In this document: positions 35,998-47,479 of the stretch, piece by piece
Numbering within the stretch: position 1 is the stretch's first letter
How the letters are laid out: the number at the start of each line of letters is the position of its first letter
Origin: Beta vulgaris subsp. vulgaris
Lineage: Eukaryota; Streptophyta; Magnoliopsida; Caryophyllales; Amaranthaceae
Direction of reading: 5' to 3'
DNA length: 64,000 nucleotides
Assembly (NCBI RefSeq): GCF_026745355.1
Contig: NC_079210.1
Coordinates: 16,724,922 to 16,788,921 of the forward strand
Notes under the pieces: generated by a model
Told to the model about the DNA's origin: nothing
What the model saw: the letters and a program-made list of their open reading frames with translations, nothing else
Databases searched by the model: none
Made by a program: the position numbers and the translations under genes

Positions 35998-36074
35998 AAT
36001 GTTGCTTCAAAAGCAACTTGTTGGTTGGAGATTTTGTCATATACATACTCTCTAATTTCAATCATAGACCAAAT

Positions 36075-36402
36075 TAGAGGTGATCATTTTGGCCCGGCCC
36101 GGCCCGTTTTTGGGCCGGGTTTTGGGCAGAATTTTTCGGCCCGCGGGCCGGGCCGGGCCCGACCCGGTCATTTTTTTTTGTTTTTGGGCGGGCTTTGGGC
36201 AAGCTAAAAACGACTTTTTAGTCTATTTTTTGGCCCGGCCCGTTTTGGCCCGCAAAAGCCCGCTAAGCCCGGCCCGAAATAGCGGGCTTTGGACACAAAA
36301 ATTCGGCCCGAATTTAGGCCCGGCCCGGCCCGCCCCGGCCAATGGGCAAATTTTTTTGGCCGCGGCCCGGCCCGAACCCAGCCCGGCCCATGATCACCTC
36401 TA
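36075..36402. mobile_element. hAT-like MITE filled with a GGCCCGGCCC-type repeat
   Basis: Perfect 12-bp terminal inverted repeats TAGAGGTGATCA / TGATCACCTCTA are flanked by the 8-bp duplication GACCAAAT (36067-36074 and 36403-36410). TAGAG fits the hAT terminal consensus. The 328-bp interior is a very G/C-rich array of GGCCCGGCCC-like units, in striking contrast to the AT-rich surroundings. It interrupts the copia gag region. Non-coding. Confidence 0.85.
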
Positions 36403-36610
36403 GACCAAATGCGGTTTCCTCCTCCACGACTTCACTAATTATGTCATCAGCCACACACAAAATAATCGTTGAATGAGCCTTTTCCTCCAGAGTGGTCATC
36501 TCAGCGGTAACTAAATATGTTTACTTCTTCATCAACGGTGCCTACAACCCTTTTGCTTTTGTAAATCTCGTATCTTGATTTGCCACAGACTTAAACTATT
36601 TCTGTTGAAG

Positions 36611-36989
36611 ATTGTTGGATTTTTGGGGTAGTTTTTGGTGGGTAAGTTAATGGTGGTTCATGTAAGGAAGCTTTGTCATAGCTGTATTTAGTTTATGGGT
36701 GTTAGGGGAGAATGTAGCAGTCACTGACTGTGTTTAGGGTGGTTGTTACTGCTATGACAATATTCTTATTGTTGTTGATATGAATGTAGTCTCCAAAAAA
36801 TTTTAGTATTTTGGTTATGTAATTGGTTGGAGCCTTCCACTTTTGTATGAATGAATTATATTGTTATATATGAAATTAGTTAAGTATTTCAAGCCTTGTT
36901 TCAACAGTAATTGCACTTACAATATAATATCATTGTTTAACCATTCCTTGCACTTAAATTATTATTTAAATGTTTGTATGACAGATTGT
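36611..36989. other. non-coding junction
   Basis: Sequence between the lost 5' end of the copia element and the MULE transposase pseudogene. An acceptor-like GACAG at about 36980-36984 precedes the first transposase ATG, so part of this is the transposase leader. Nothing else seen. Confidence 0.4.
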
Positions 36990-39900
36990 ATGGATTTAAA
37001 ACCTTGCATAATTGTGCATCATTGTGGAGAATGATTTGTTAATGGTGACATGAGATATGATGGTGGTCAAGTAAGTCTATATGAGAACTTACGTGATAAT
37101 GTTGATGCTTCATATGTAAAACAAATCATAGAGAACTTGGGTTACAATGACATCATTAAGCTTCATTTTCTTGGTCCTAGAAAAGATTTAAGTACTAGAA
37201 TGAGGTACTTGGGCTATGCTAAGAAAATATTTGATACATTTTTAGCACTGCTATTACAGTAAAAGCTTGTACATGTCTACACAGAACATGCAAGTGTTGG
37301 GCCATTTGGGAGTAATCATAGCAGTGGAGTTGGGTCAAGTTAGTGTGATCTAGGGTCATTTGTGCAATTATTATGTTTTGGAGATGAAATAATGGTCCCT
37401 GAAAATACTGCCCATACTAGAAATGATTCCCCTGTAGATATACACTATGATACAAAAGGCACAGACGAGCATGATGATGAATTTGTTACTGCTAGAACCA
37501 AAGTGAGTGAGGACAAAAAAAAAGCAACAATCTTACGGGGAAGAAGTAGAGATGTTAAAGAGAGTAGCTGCAACTAAGGGCTTGACTGAGAGTTTGTTTG
37601 GAAGTGACTTTGAAGGGGATAGTAAGCTTGATAGTCCTGATGAAGGTGAAGATGAAGATGACGACTATGGATACTTAGATGCTCCACCTTCAATACAAAA
37701 GACACATACTTCCAGCAAAGGGGGTAGATGGAGGGGATATTGAAGTTGACTCTAAGTTTTATGTAGGTCAACATTTTGAAAATACAAAGGCTTTAAGAAA
37801 AGTAATATTGACTAGTCATTTGAGATTAGGAGAGACATATCATTCACTATGAATGACTGCAACAGGGTAGAGGCTAGATGTCACTAGTAGAATAATTGCT
37901 TATTGTTGCGGTCATTAAGTGGCCTATTGCGGCGGTTTTGGCCGTGTAGCAATTAAGGGCGAAGCAATAGGTAATTAACATATTGTTGCGATTTCTGACC
38001 GCAGCAATAGGTCAACATATTGTTGCGGTTTCTGACCGCAGCAATAGGTCAACATATTGTTGCGGTTTCTGACCGCAGTAATAGGCCAACATATTGTTGC
38101 GGTTCCTAGCCAAAACCGCAGCAATATGGTACACGTAGTGTTGTGGTTCCTAGCCAAAACTGCAACAATATATACTATTAGGAGTAAAAAGAAATTGCAT
38201 TTTGCCATCAAATTTGAAAAAAAATTGTTGGAAAAAATAAAACACAACAAATTTAAAGTAATGATAGATGTGCTCTTACAAAAAATATTCTGCAATATAA
38301 AACAAAGATATATAAAGGAAAAATATACAAAAAAAGACCAAAAATTAAAAAAAAAAACTAACATTATATTCATTCTAAAAAATAAAAATGTACAATAAAA
38401 ATAAAACATCACTAGATCTAGACAATAAACACCAATCAATACTAAAATAAAACGAATTCAAAAAATTCACGCAAGGCCGAACACATTCAAAACCCTAGCT
38501 GCGAGTTGCGACGAACGAAATCAACCGTCAGAGCAACGACGACAAACTCGTCTTCAGGAGACCAGCAAGGCCGACGGCGAGAGACCTAAGGCCGATGAGC
38601 AATCTCGTTAATTCGAGTTGTTGAATCTGGCGAGCGACGCCGTTGTTTCTTGTCGAACGGTCGACCGGCGAAGGACAAGCTACGCGAGAGGATGAGAGTG
38701 TCGAATCTGGAAGAGAGAAGGAGTGAGAGTGTTGAATCTGGCGAGTGACGCTGTTAATTCTTATCGAACGATCGACCAGCGAAGCTACGCGAGAGGATGA
38801 GGGAAGGAGTGAGAGTGTCGAATTCGAAAGAGAGAAGGAGAAAGAGTGAGAGTATGAGAGTGTCGAATCTGGAAGATAGAAGCAGAGAGAGTGAGGGAAG
38901 GAGAGGAAAAGGACTAAGGGAGTGCATGAAACTGAAGAGAGGAAGAAGACTAGAGGAGTGCGTTAAACCCTAGATGGAGTTTTTTATATTTTAATTTTAA
39001 AATCCTATTATTGTGATATTTTGTAGGAACAGCACAGTAGGTTCAAATAATAATTTTTCAATATTATTTTAATATATTGTTGCGGTTCTTGGCAGAAACC
39101 ACAGCAATGTGTTTGGTCAAATAGTCATAAAAAATTTGTCCGAAATTGCAGCAATATGGTTATTTTATATTTTCTTTTTCTTTTTACGTGATATATTAAT
39201 GCGTATGGGCCAAACCGCAACAATATCACCACAAAAATAAGCAATTATTCTACTAGTGTGCATCAACAAGGATAAAGGTTATTCTTGGAGGATTTGGGCT
39301 TCATGGGAGAAGGGGAAGAGAAAATTTATGGTGAAAACCTTGGTGTCCAAACACACTTGTGGAAGAGCCCCCAAAACAAAAAGATGACAGCTACTTGGAT
39401 TGCTAAAAATTATCAGAGTAAGTTCAAAAAAATCCTTACATGAGGCTACACGATATAATAGAGATAGTATGGCTAGAGTGGGGGATTAAGGTAAGCAGAG
39501 TCGTAGCATACAGAGCTAGGAAGAGGGGACAAAGTTTGATTGTAGGCGAGTATATGGAGCAATATACCTTGCTACCAAGGTATGCTGCAAAGATACAAAA
39601 GAGTAATCGGGCAAATATAGTCATAATTAAGATGGATGGTAATATTTTTGAAAGAATCTACATTTGTTTTGTGGCACTGAAAAAGGGGTTCTTAGCTGGA
39701 TGTAGGCCTTTTATATCTCTTGATGGTTGTTTCTTAAAAGGACCTTACGGCGGACAACTTTTAGTTGGTGTTGGGAGAGATGGGAACAACCAAATGTTCC
39801 CAATGGCATAGGCAGTAGTGGAGGTTCAATTTACTTCTAGTTGGACATGGTTTTTGACACTTTTAAGAGAGAATTTGAGAACAAATGAAGGTGATGGTTA

Positions 39901-41372
39901 CACTTTCATGTCTGATCAATAGAAGGGTTTATTGAGAGCCGTGTCAAACGTGTTTCCACAAGTTGAGACCAGGGTATATGCTAGGCATGTCTAATGTAAC
40001 TTCAGAGGGTTGTTTGGTACTGGTCTAGAGTACAAGAATCAGTTATGGATCATATCAAAGAGCACCACATAAAATAAATTTGTATCTAACATAGAAGAGA
40101 TGAGGAAGATATCTACTGCAGCTACTGATGATCTTCTAAATATGAACTACAAGAAATGGTGTAGAGCTTTCTACACTCCTATGTCTTGAAGTGATAGTGT
40201 GGATAACAACATGAGTGAAGTTTTCAATGCCTACATATTGAACTCAAGGCATAAACCTATCATCACTATGTTGGAGGACATCAGGGAGGGGTTGATGGAG
40301 ACGTTGCACAAGAAGAGGGATGAAGTAGGTGAGAAAGAGATGTTGTTGTGTCCAAGAATACAACAGAAAGTTGAAAAACACAAGATTTTTGCTAGGGGAT
40401 GGAATACCTTCTAGGATGGGGGGGGGGTTTCTGTTATGGGGTGAGGGAAAGGGAAACACAAATAAAATATGTGGTGAATTTGGATGACAGAACTTGTAGC
40501 TGTAATGGATCGTAAGTAAGTGGGATTCCTTGCAAAGATTGAGTAGTTGCAATTTGGAACAAAGTTAACCAACCAGAGCAATATGTTAACTAGTTCTTCA
40601 CACATCAAGTGTATTTGAACGCATGTGACTATTTGTTGGAGCCTCTAAATGGACCAGAAGAGTGGCCTAGTTCAGAAAATTTGGTCATTGCCCCAAAACT
40701 GAAGAAAGTATACAACAAGCGCCAAGTGAAAAGAATGAAGGAAGTTGGAGAAGTTACAACGTCGGAAATATTGAAAAAAAAAAAGTTTAGTAATGACATA
40801 CAGCCTATTTGGTCTTCAAGGGCATAACAAGAGAGGTTGCAAGAATGTACCTACAGAGTCTATGCACATAGGTGCAAGTGAATCAAGTATTAGCACCAAA
40901 GCAGGAGCACCAATGCACCCATGCACCATAGAGGTGGAGGTGGAGGTGTATACACCTACCCAAGTCGCTACCAAAGAGTTGCTACTCTCCAAGCCCAACC
41001 ACCACATCAGCCACCAAGTCAACCAACACATGATCCAACACCTCAGCCAACACCACAACCAATCCCTCATCCAATCCCACATACAACACAATAACCACAC
41101 AACTCACCCATCCAAAGGAGAGTAGCATATTATTCAGATTATGAGGGTGAATATACTATATATTCATTCAGCCAAGACTACTCATTCAGTCAGTCACAAT
41201 CAGAGAAGGGTTTACAAGCTCCACAAATAATAACAAGCCAAGTTTTACAGGTATGTGATTTGATTTAATAAGCTAACATTTTTATTACCTTATAATTTGT
41301 CCATGTATTCTGAATTAGTTTCTTTATATTCAGGACCTAGCAATGGCTAAAAGGATGCAAAGGAGACTTTAG
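36990..41372 (+). pseudogene. second MULE transposase, split by a CACTA element
   Basis: N-terminal PB1-like region (MDLKPCIIVHHCGE, then FVNGDMRYDGGQVSLYENL) comes first, then an acidic stretch (DEGEDEDDDYGY) and the MuDR DNA-binding region (NDCNRVEARC, then INKDKGYSWRIWASW after the CACTA). The DDE core has PFISLDGCFLKGPYGG and TFMSDQ*KGL, followed by AYILNSRHKPIITMLEDIR. A SWIM-type segment (TCSCNG, GIPCKD) and a CCHC-like QGHNKRGC end the conserved part. The last intron (41251-41333) leads to DLAMAKRMQRRL and a stop at 41372. At least ten in-frame stops, mostly at Gln, Arg or Trp positions, show long decay. No MULE terminal repeats were found. Confidence 0.88.
37882..39258. mobile_element. 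CACTA element, 1.4 kb, non-autonomous
   Basis: Ends are CACTAGTAGAATAATTGCTT and its complement (AAGCAATTATTCTACTAGTG), so the terminal repeat is about 23 bp. The flanking 3-bp duplication is TGT on the left and TGC on the right, one base changed. Taking one copy out restores the MULE reading RC-INKDKG. Three 37-bp tandem copies of TATTGTTGCGGTTTCTGACC (from 37981) and further inverse copies near 39070-39230 form the subterminal array. No coding. Confidence 0.9.
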
Positions 41373-42417
41373 TTCAAAATTAACTTATATTTAGTTAATA
41401 ATATGCTAGTACATAGCTTGATATAGCAATTAGAGTCTTGAATATACCCCTTACATAGTTATATGGTACCATAAACAAACAAGAACCAAAATGAGTACAC
41501 AAATCCAACCTTAACACTCATAAATCCACCCTTTTTAATTTTAAGCATGATATAATTTGATTTAATCTTCCTTGCCTTTTCATTTGTTGTCTTCAGATTA
41601 TGCCTCAGCAACATCACTTCCATTATAGGCTCTTGTTTCTCCTTCATTAACCCCGAAATCACATTTTTCTGCCACTTTGTAGGCTCTTCAACATCACACC
41701 ATTTGAATAACTTGCATCCCCTTGTATCAGTCTCATCATCATAGTCAGGGCATGCTACAAACCTTCTACCAGGGTTATCCTTTATCCAGACTCTGATTTT
41801 GGTTATAACAAACCCATAATGGCATCATTTGGGAATTGGGAGCATGGAAACATAGCTATTTCTTGACATTCTGCTGAGTAGGAGCACAAAATACTAAAAA
41901 TAATAATTCACATTCATAAAAGAAGAAAACAATAACATTAGATTTCATTTTCCTTTAGTGTAGTTGGTTTGTACCTGATTAATTGAAGGTGATGAAGTTG
42001 CTTTTTTCGCTGCTGATGAACAATATCGGATTTTTTGGTGCCAGGAAAGTTGATATTTATGCTGCTGCTGATTTATTGAAAGATTGGATTTTTTGGATGT
42101 TCAATTATATCTGTTGACATGGCTCAGTTTGGCCTATTTTTTCAATGTATATCTGATTTTTTTACCGTTGAAGAACTGAGCTGTATTTTTTGAATTTTAG
42201 TGCACTAAATTAACTGTCACTTTGTAGTTATTGCCACGTAACAATTTTTTTTTTGGTAACGGTAACTTTGCAAACATCGATACCAAATGTAACGGACATC
42301 CAAAATGAGTATCCAAACTGGAACTTTTGAAAGTTGAGTACTCAAACTGGAACAAAAGGCAAAGTTTAGTACCGAATTGTGTACTTAACTCGAAGAAAGA
42401 GTACAAAAGTAATATTA
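41373..42417. other. non-coding stretch
   Basis: AT-rich. Short frames on the - strand (41459-41662, 42197-42406) match nothing I know. No terminal repeats or duplications recognised. Confidence 0.35.
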
Positions 42418-42612
42418 GAGCACTTCTAGCCGTTCTCCTTGTGGGTTATGAGGAGAGAGATTATAAAATTAATATTAGTTTATTAGGAGAGAGAAAAAAT
42501 TTAGCCCAAAAACTAATGCCCAACTCTTCATGATGGTGGGGTACGTGGAAGAGTGAGGAGGTAATAAAATTATTAATGACCACAACCTATAGGGCAATCA
42601 TTCATTGTGCTC
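42418..42612. mobile_element. Tourist-like MITE
   Basis: A 195-bp element begins GAGCACTTCTAGCC and ends TTCATTGTGCTC, with flanking TTA on both sides (42415-42417 and 42613-42615). The TTA duplication and GAGCA-type end fit PIF/Harbinger MITEs. Sequence to the right (42616-42670) repeats part of the element (TTATTAGGAGAGAG), suggesting a second partial copy. Confidence 0.5.
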
Positions 42613-42732
42613 TTAGTTTATTAGGAGAGAGAACAAATTTGGCCAAAAAACTGATGCCCACCTCTTCATAATGGACCAAGAAAGAGAGGAGCAAAGAATG
42701 AAATGGAGGAGAGAGAACATATGGTGGGCTCA

Positions 42733-43312
42733 AAGGCTACGCATACACTGGGTGTATGTGGGCAACACATACACTGGGTGTATGTGTTACTACTAAAATT
42801 TATACCTTGTGTATGTGTTACTACTAAAATGTATATTATTACTTAAATTATTACAAACTTACAATGTTTCGGCAGATAATTTTGTTTTTAATAGTTTTTC
42901 TTTATCTTTGTTTAAAAAATCTGTTTTATAAAATTTTCTTTGTTTAGATTTTTATGAATCCTTTGTTTAACTTAGAAAAAGAATTGTAATTTTTTTCTTC
43001 AGATTATTCATATATTAGCTTCATCTTTTTCATCTTCACCATTTTTCTACTAAATTTTCCTGCCATTTTCAATTATTTAATTTGTTTGTAGAAAAATAAT
43101 GTGATATTTTCATCCCTAGTATTACAATCGTCTATGTATTACGCAAATTCAAATATCGTTGAATAAGAAAACTAGTTTAAAAGTTTGTAAGTTTGTGATT
43201 TTTTAGTAACGGTATATATTTTAATAGTAATACATACAAAAGATATATAATTTAGTAGTAACAAATATATCCGCTATAGGTGTGGCGCACATACAACGAG
43301 TGTATGTATGTG
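42733..43312. mobile_element. long inverted-repeat element, class unknown
   Basis: The left 110 bp (from GCATACACTGGGTGTATGTG, through GTTACTACTAAAATTTAT and CAAACTTACAA) pair with the right end read on the other strand (ACATACATACACTCGTTG, GTTACTACTAAATTATAT, CAAACTTACAAAC). The spacer is AT-rich and non-coding. No clear target duplication was found, so the superfamily stays open; a Mutator-type MITE is possible. Confidence 0.55.
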
Positions 43313-44217
43313 TATCATCTCTTTATGGTAGGGGTAGGTGGAAGAGTGAGAAAGTAATAGAATAATTAAGGAGAAATTCACAAGAGGGGACCCAACTATC
43401 ATACATTTTCTTTTATAAGTCCCAATTATGGACTAATCCTTGCAGGTCTCAAGTTTAGCATCTTGTGATTTTTATAAGTCCTGAATTACTTATAAACGGT
43501 TTAGAAGACCTGTAAAGAATACTCCATAGTTGAAACCTATAAAAGAAAACGGGTAATAGTTAAACTCTGTCTTGTAAATTTTTTCCATAATTAATGACAA
43601 CAAACTATAAAACAATTATCTAGATAAATGAATAATTTTTGGGATCGATTTAAAGGTGATCAGGTAAATGAACGGTGGATTAACTAGAAAGAACTTTAAC
43701 CACAGTGAAATAAAAAGAACAGAGGTGAATATGAAAAACTGAAAAGTTTAGTTACTTCTCATACCATTAATTCAAAAAAGTAACGTTATCATTTTTTAGA
43801 TATTGGAATGGAGGTCCTCAAAATATCTTGATGAATGATGATGAGGAGAGAGGAAGGCTATACTGCCTATACCAGAAAAATTTGAATGCGAATTCCAAAA
43901 GCAGGTCCTTTTTAAATTTCTACTGCCTGTGCCAACTGTACTATAAGTGACCAGCTGGAAACAACCATATGTCTATCACTCATTGGTTCACAGCGTTGTA
44001 ATAATCCTTATAAACAGCGACATGTCTCACTGCAGTATTGAGTACTCCCAAAATTACACTCCAGCTCTAAGCCAGCTAAGCTCAAACAAAGTTAAAGCAA
44101 TTACCCATAATATGATGACATGGCCTATCGCCTAATCGCCTGTGCTATAACATTCATTTTTAAAATCAGAATCAGCTTCTCATACACGCCAATCTTTACT
44201 GAGGTCTCTACTCTCTA
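43313..44217. other. XTH upstream region
   Basis: AT-rich sequence 5' of the XTH gene. No transposon ends were recognised. A block (43325-43370) resembles part of the MITE at 42530-42560. The proximal 300 bp probably contain the promoter. Confidence 0.4.
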
Positions 44218-44227
44218 TCTATAAATA
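44218..44227 (+). promoter_or_regulatory. TATA box of the XTH gene
   Basis: TCTATAAATA lies 134 bp upstream of the ATG at 44361, followed by a pyrimidine-rich leader (CACTCACTTCACTC), a usual plant arrangement placing transcription start near 44250. Confidence 0.6.
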
Positions 44228-44360
44228 ACACTCAGTTATTTTTCGTCACTCACTTCACTCTATTTATTTCACTCTCACGAAAACTCACTCCCTCGCTACA
44301 TTTCTCTTCTTTCATCTTTCAGAAAGAAAAAGATAAGTAATAATTGCTTCTTTTATTACG

Positions 44361-47300
44361 ATGAAAATGACAATAATTTATTTTTGTTTTGCAATCTTGA
44401 TGATGGTGGAAGTTGTTAGTTCATCAAAGTTCGATGAATTATTTCAGCCTAGCTGGGCTTTGGACCATTTTACCTATGAAGGAGAACTACTGAAGCTCAA
44501 ACTTGATAACTTTTCTGGTACTATTTTTAACAACCCTTTTTTTCAATTAAAAAAATACTCTCTCAAAAAATTCTTTTGGCTATGATAAATTTATTAAAAA
44601 GAATCATAACAGTAAGTTAATGCATCTAATTTACTAGGAGCTGGGTTTCAATCAAAGAGCAAATACATGTATGGGACGGTGACTGTTCAAATCAAGCTGA
44701 TTGAAGGCGACTCAGCAGGCACTGTCACTGCTTTTTATGTAAGTATGCACAATAAGTTAATAACTTGAGCTTGTCAAAGGTGCATTTCTGCATTATGGTA
44801 TACTCCCTCCGTCTTTTTTTATTTGCTACAAGCACTTTTTCACAAAGACCAAGGAGGGAGTGGGGACTATTGACATAAATGGAATTAACAAAAAAGCAAA
44901 TAGGTAAATTGTGGACCTATGTATTATATATGGAAACATTTACAAAATCAAAAGGGAGTGATGGCAAATTTGTAAATAAAGTGTAGGACCTATGTACTAT
45001 ATATGGAAATATTTGCAAATGTAGCAAATAAATTGAAACACCCCTAAATGGCAAAATGTAGCAAATAAAAAAAGACGGGGGGAGTATAAACTATTTTTTT
45101 TTTTCGGACGATGCCTCATGTCAGTTAAAATAACATAAATATATTAGTATTTTTAAATTTTATAATTTATATTGCTACTTTTCGTAATTTTTGTCCATTA
45201 AAAAATTGAAAATTTCACGTCATGACGTGATAAGTAAAAATATTTGAAAGCTTTGAGTTTGAAAATTATACCTTAAAAGGAATTGTGATAAGATAATATA
45301 ACATCAATATTTTCTTGTAAGCATAATAATAGTGTTAGAGATTTATATACTTGTTTAAGTTTTTTAGTTAATTATAATTATTTGAAACATTAGACAACAA
45401 AATCATAGTGTATTGATGATTAAGCTCTTACTTTTCATTTCAAAGGTCATGTATTTAATACCTTGCATTTATATATTTTTTTAAAAGTGAGGAGTACACA
45501 TATACATAAAAACATTTCTATTCGAAATTTGATGATAGTGTCACGTGATTTGTAGACTTTTTTTCGCACGTCTTTTAATATATTTGTATAGATGTGAGTG
45601 TTTTTAGAAGTTTAAATCTTTTTTCCTTAATTTTAAAAAAAAATATGATTATGATAAAAAAAAGGGTAATGTTAAGGGCTACATATAAGCATGAAATACA
45701 TTTTTTTAAATGAAAACAGTTTAAGAATTCAAGATACATTTTCACATCAATTGAGATAATAAATACTTGATTTAATATTTTATTTCCATTTTGAGCACCT
45801 TGCTATGTATATCATTTTCCTAAAAAAACACTTAAGTGTTACTGTGATTTTTGTTTCATATTATAAGACAGACACCCACCATATTTAAGGTCGAATTTAA
45901 CAGTATTATTTTTGTATCCAAGTTAGTGCCTTGTATGTCTAGACATTATTTTTATTTGTACATAATATTATACTCCAATATCTGGTATACAAATTATCTA
46001 ATGACATAATTTTTATTTGTACGTGCCTTGTATTATTAACTGCGGGAGTACCTTCCTCAATAAATTTTTCTATAAATCAACAGAATTTCATGTCTAGACA
46101 CATTATTTCTCTTACTGAAACAGTGACAGAATTTAATTTTCATTTACTCATTTATGATTGATATTGGAAATGCGTGATTGCAGATGTCATCAGAAGGTCC
46201 AACTCACAATGAATTTGACTTTGAATTTCTGGGAAACACAACTGGAGAGCCATACTCAATTCAAACTAATGTATTTGTAAATGGAGAGGGTAACAGAGAG
46301 CAAAGACTCAACCTTTGGTTTGATCCTACCAAAGATTTCCACAAATACTCCTTGCTCTGGACTCCTCGCCAAGTTGTGTAAGTTCATTTTCTAAAACTTG
46401 TTCGTGTTAGAGTAAACATTACAACGATTGTAGGGGATATTTTCTAATAGCATGATATGTATGATATTTAGAGTTGCTGAGTCGGGGCCATTGTTAAAAC
46501 GGTTTTGTAGCGAATAAGAGATGTACGTAATTACCGATTTGCCTTGCATGATAATTTGTTATGTAGCCTTGCTTTAACTAGTAAAAGTAAATGGGTTAAT
46601 GGACTTTCGCTTGCTATCGTTAAAACTGAAAAGGTATGTAAGGTGGTGAGGTGAATGAATGGGCTGAAAGAGCTTCTGAATTTCACTGGCTACCTATTCT
46701 AAAAAATTCGTATTCTTTTGTATTTTTCTAATTCTCTTAACATTAGAATGTGAACTTTGAATATATTCAGAAGAGATTACTATTGACTTCACGTGAATTT
46801 GTGCTGTCCACATCAGATGAATAATTTGTTCTGTAACAATCAAACTATTGGACGTGAGCTTAATTATAATATACGATGCTTTACTAGATTTACTTTTGGA
46901 CTTTTTGGTTCATACTCCCGTGATGCCAGTCTCTTTAAGTATACAACGCACATGCTAAATGCTTGATTAGATTTCCAGGTCGAATGCATCATAATTCATA
47001 CTGGTTTCAGGTGATTTACTGTTTGATTTACCTTGCATTGTTGTTGTGAAAGAAGGAATTGGTCGTAACATAAATGAACATTTGACAAGCCTCTATATTG
47101 CTTGGTAGTTGAAAGTATGATTTTGTTGTAGAGGTAGTATTAGTGCTTGTCATACTTAATACAATCAACCAAACTCTTACAAGGCATGATATTTTTTTTA
47201 AAATAAAGTTATTTTCTTTTTTTTAAAGCAGCACATTTGATTTTGATTACACATTAAATATTGGAAGTTCGAGAGATCTATGTAATACTTTTTAGTATAC

Positions 47301-47441
47301 TTGTGTTTTTTTTTTTCCTTTAATTTGGCTCACTCAAGTATACTACTACTATTTCAAAATAGAAGTAATGACTTTTCGTTAAAAAGAGATTTACTAAAAT
47401 TATACTCTTATATTTTCATTCAATTTGCTAGCTATTGTAAG

Positions 47442-47479
<38 letters not shown>

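Larger units (their letters stand above)
31906..36610 (-). mobile_element. decayed copia element (same family as 56131-59520), 5' end lost
   Basis: The 3' LTR spans 31906-32421 on the - strand and ends TACA next to the polypurine tract AAGATGGAGATT. It matches the LTRs at 56131-57595 and 59025-59520, including the ACGAATTAGGTTAA-type, CGCGTTTTCGCG and GATCAGGCGGTAATT blocks. Internal copia domains occupy 32784-34586. Gag sequence homologous to 58870-59010 resumes at 35998-36074 and 36403-36610. Between them lies CACTA sequence (34587-35997), and the gag is cut by a hAT-like element (36075-36402). No 5' LTR is present. Confidence 0.8.

Noticed and set aside
36080..36403. Open frame rich in Ala, Arg, Pro and Gly
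   Set aside because: Translation of the GGCCCGGCCC repeat.
37981..38100. Three 37-bp tandem repeats that look like a satellite or CRISPR
   Set aside because: They are part of the CACTA subterminal array at 37882.
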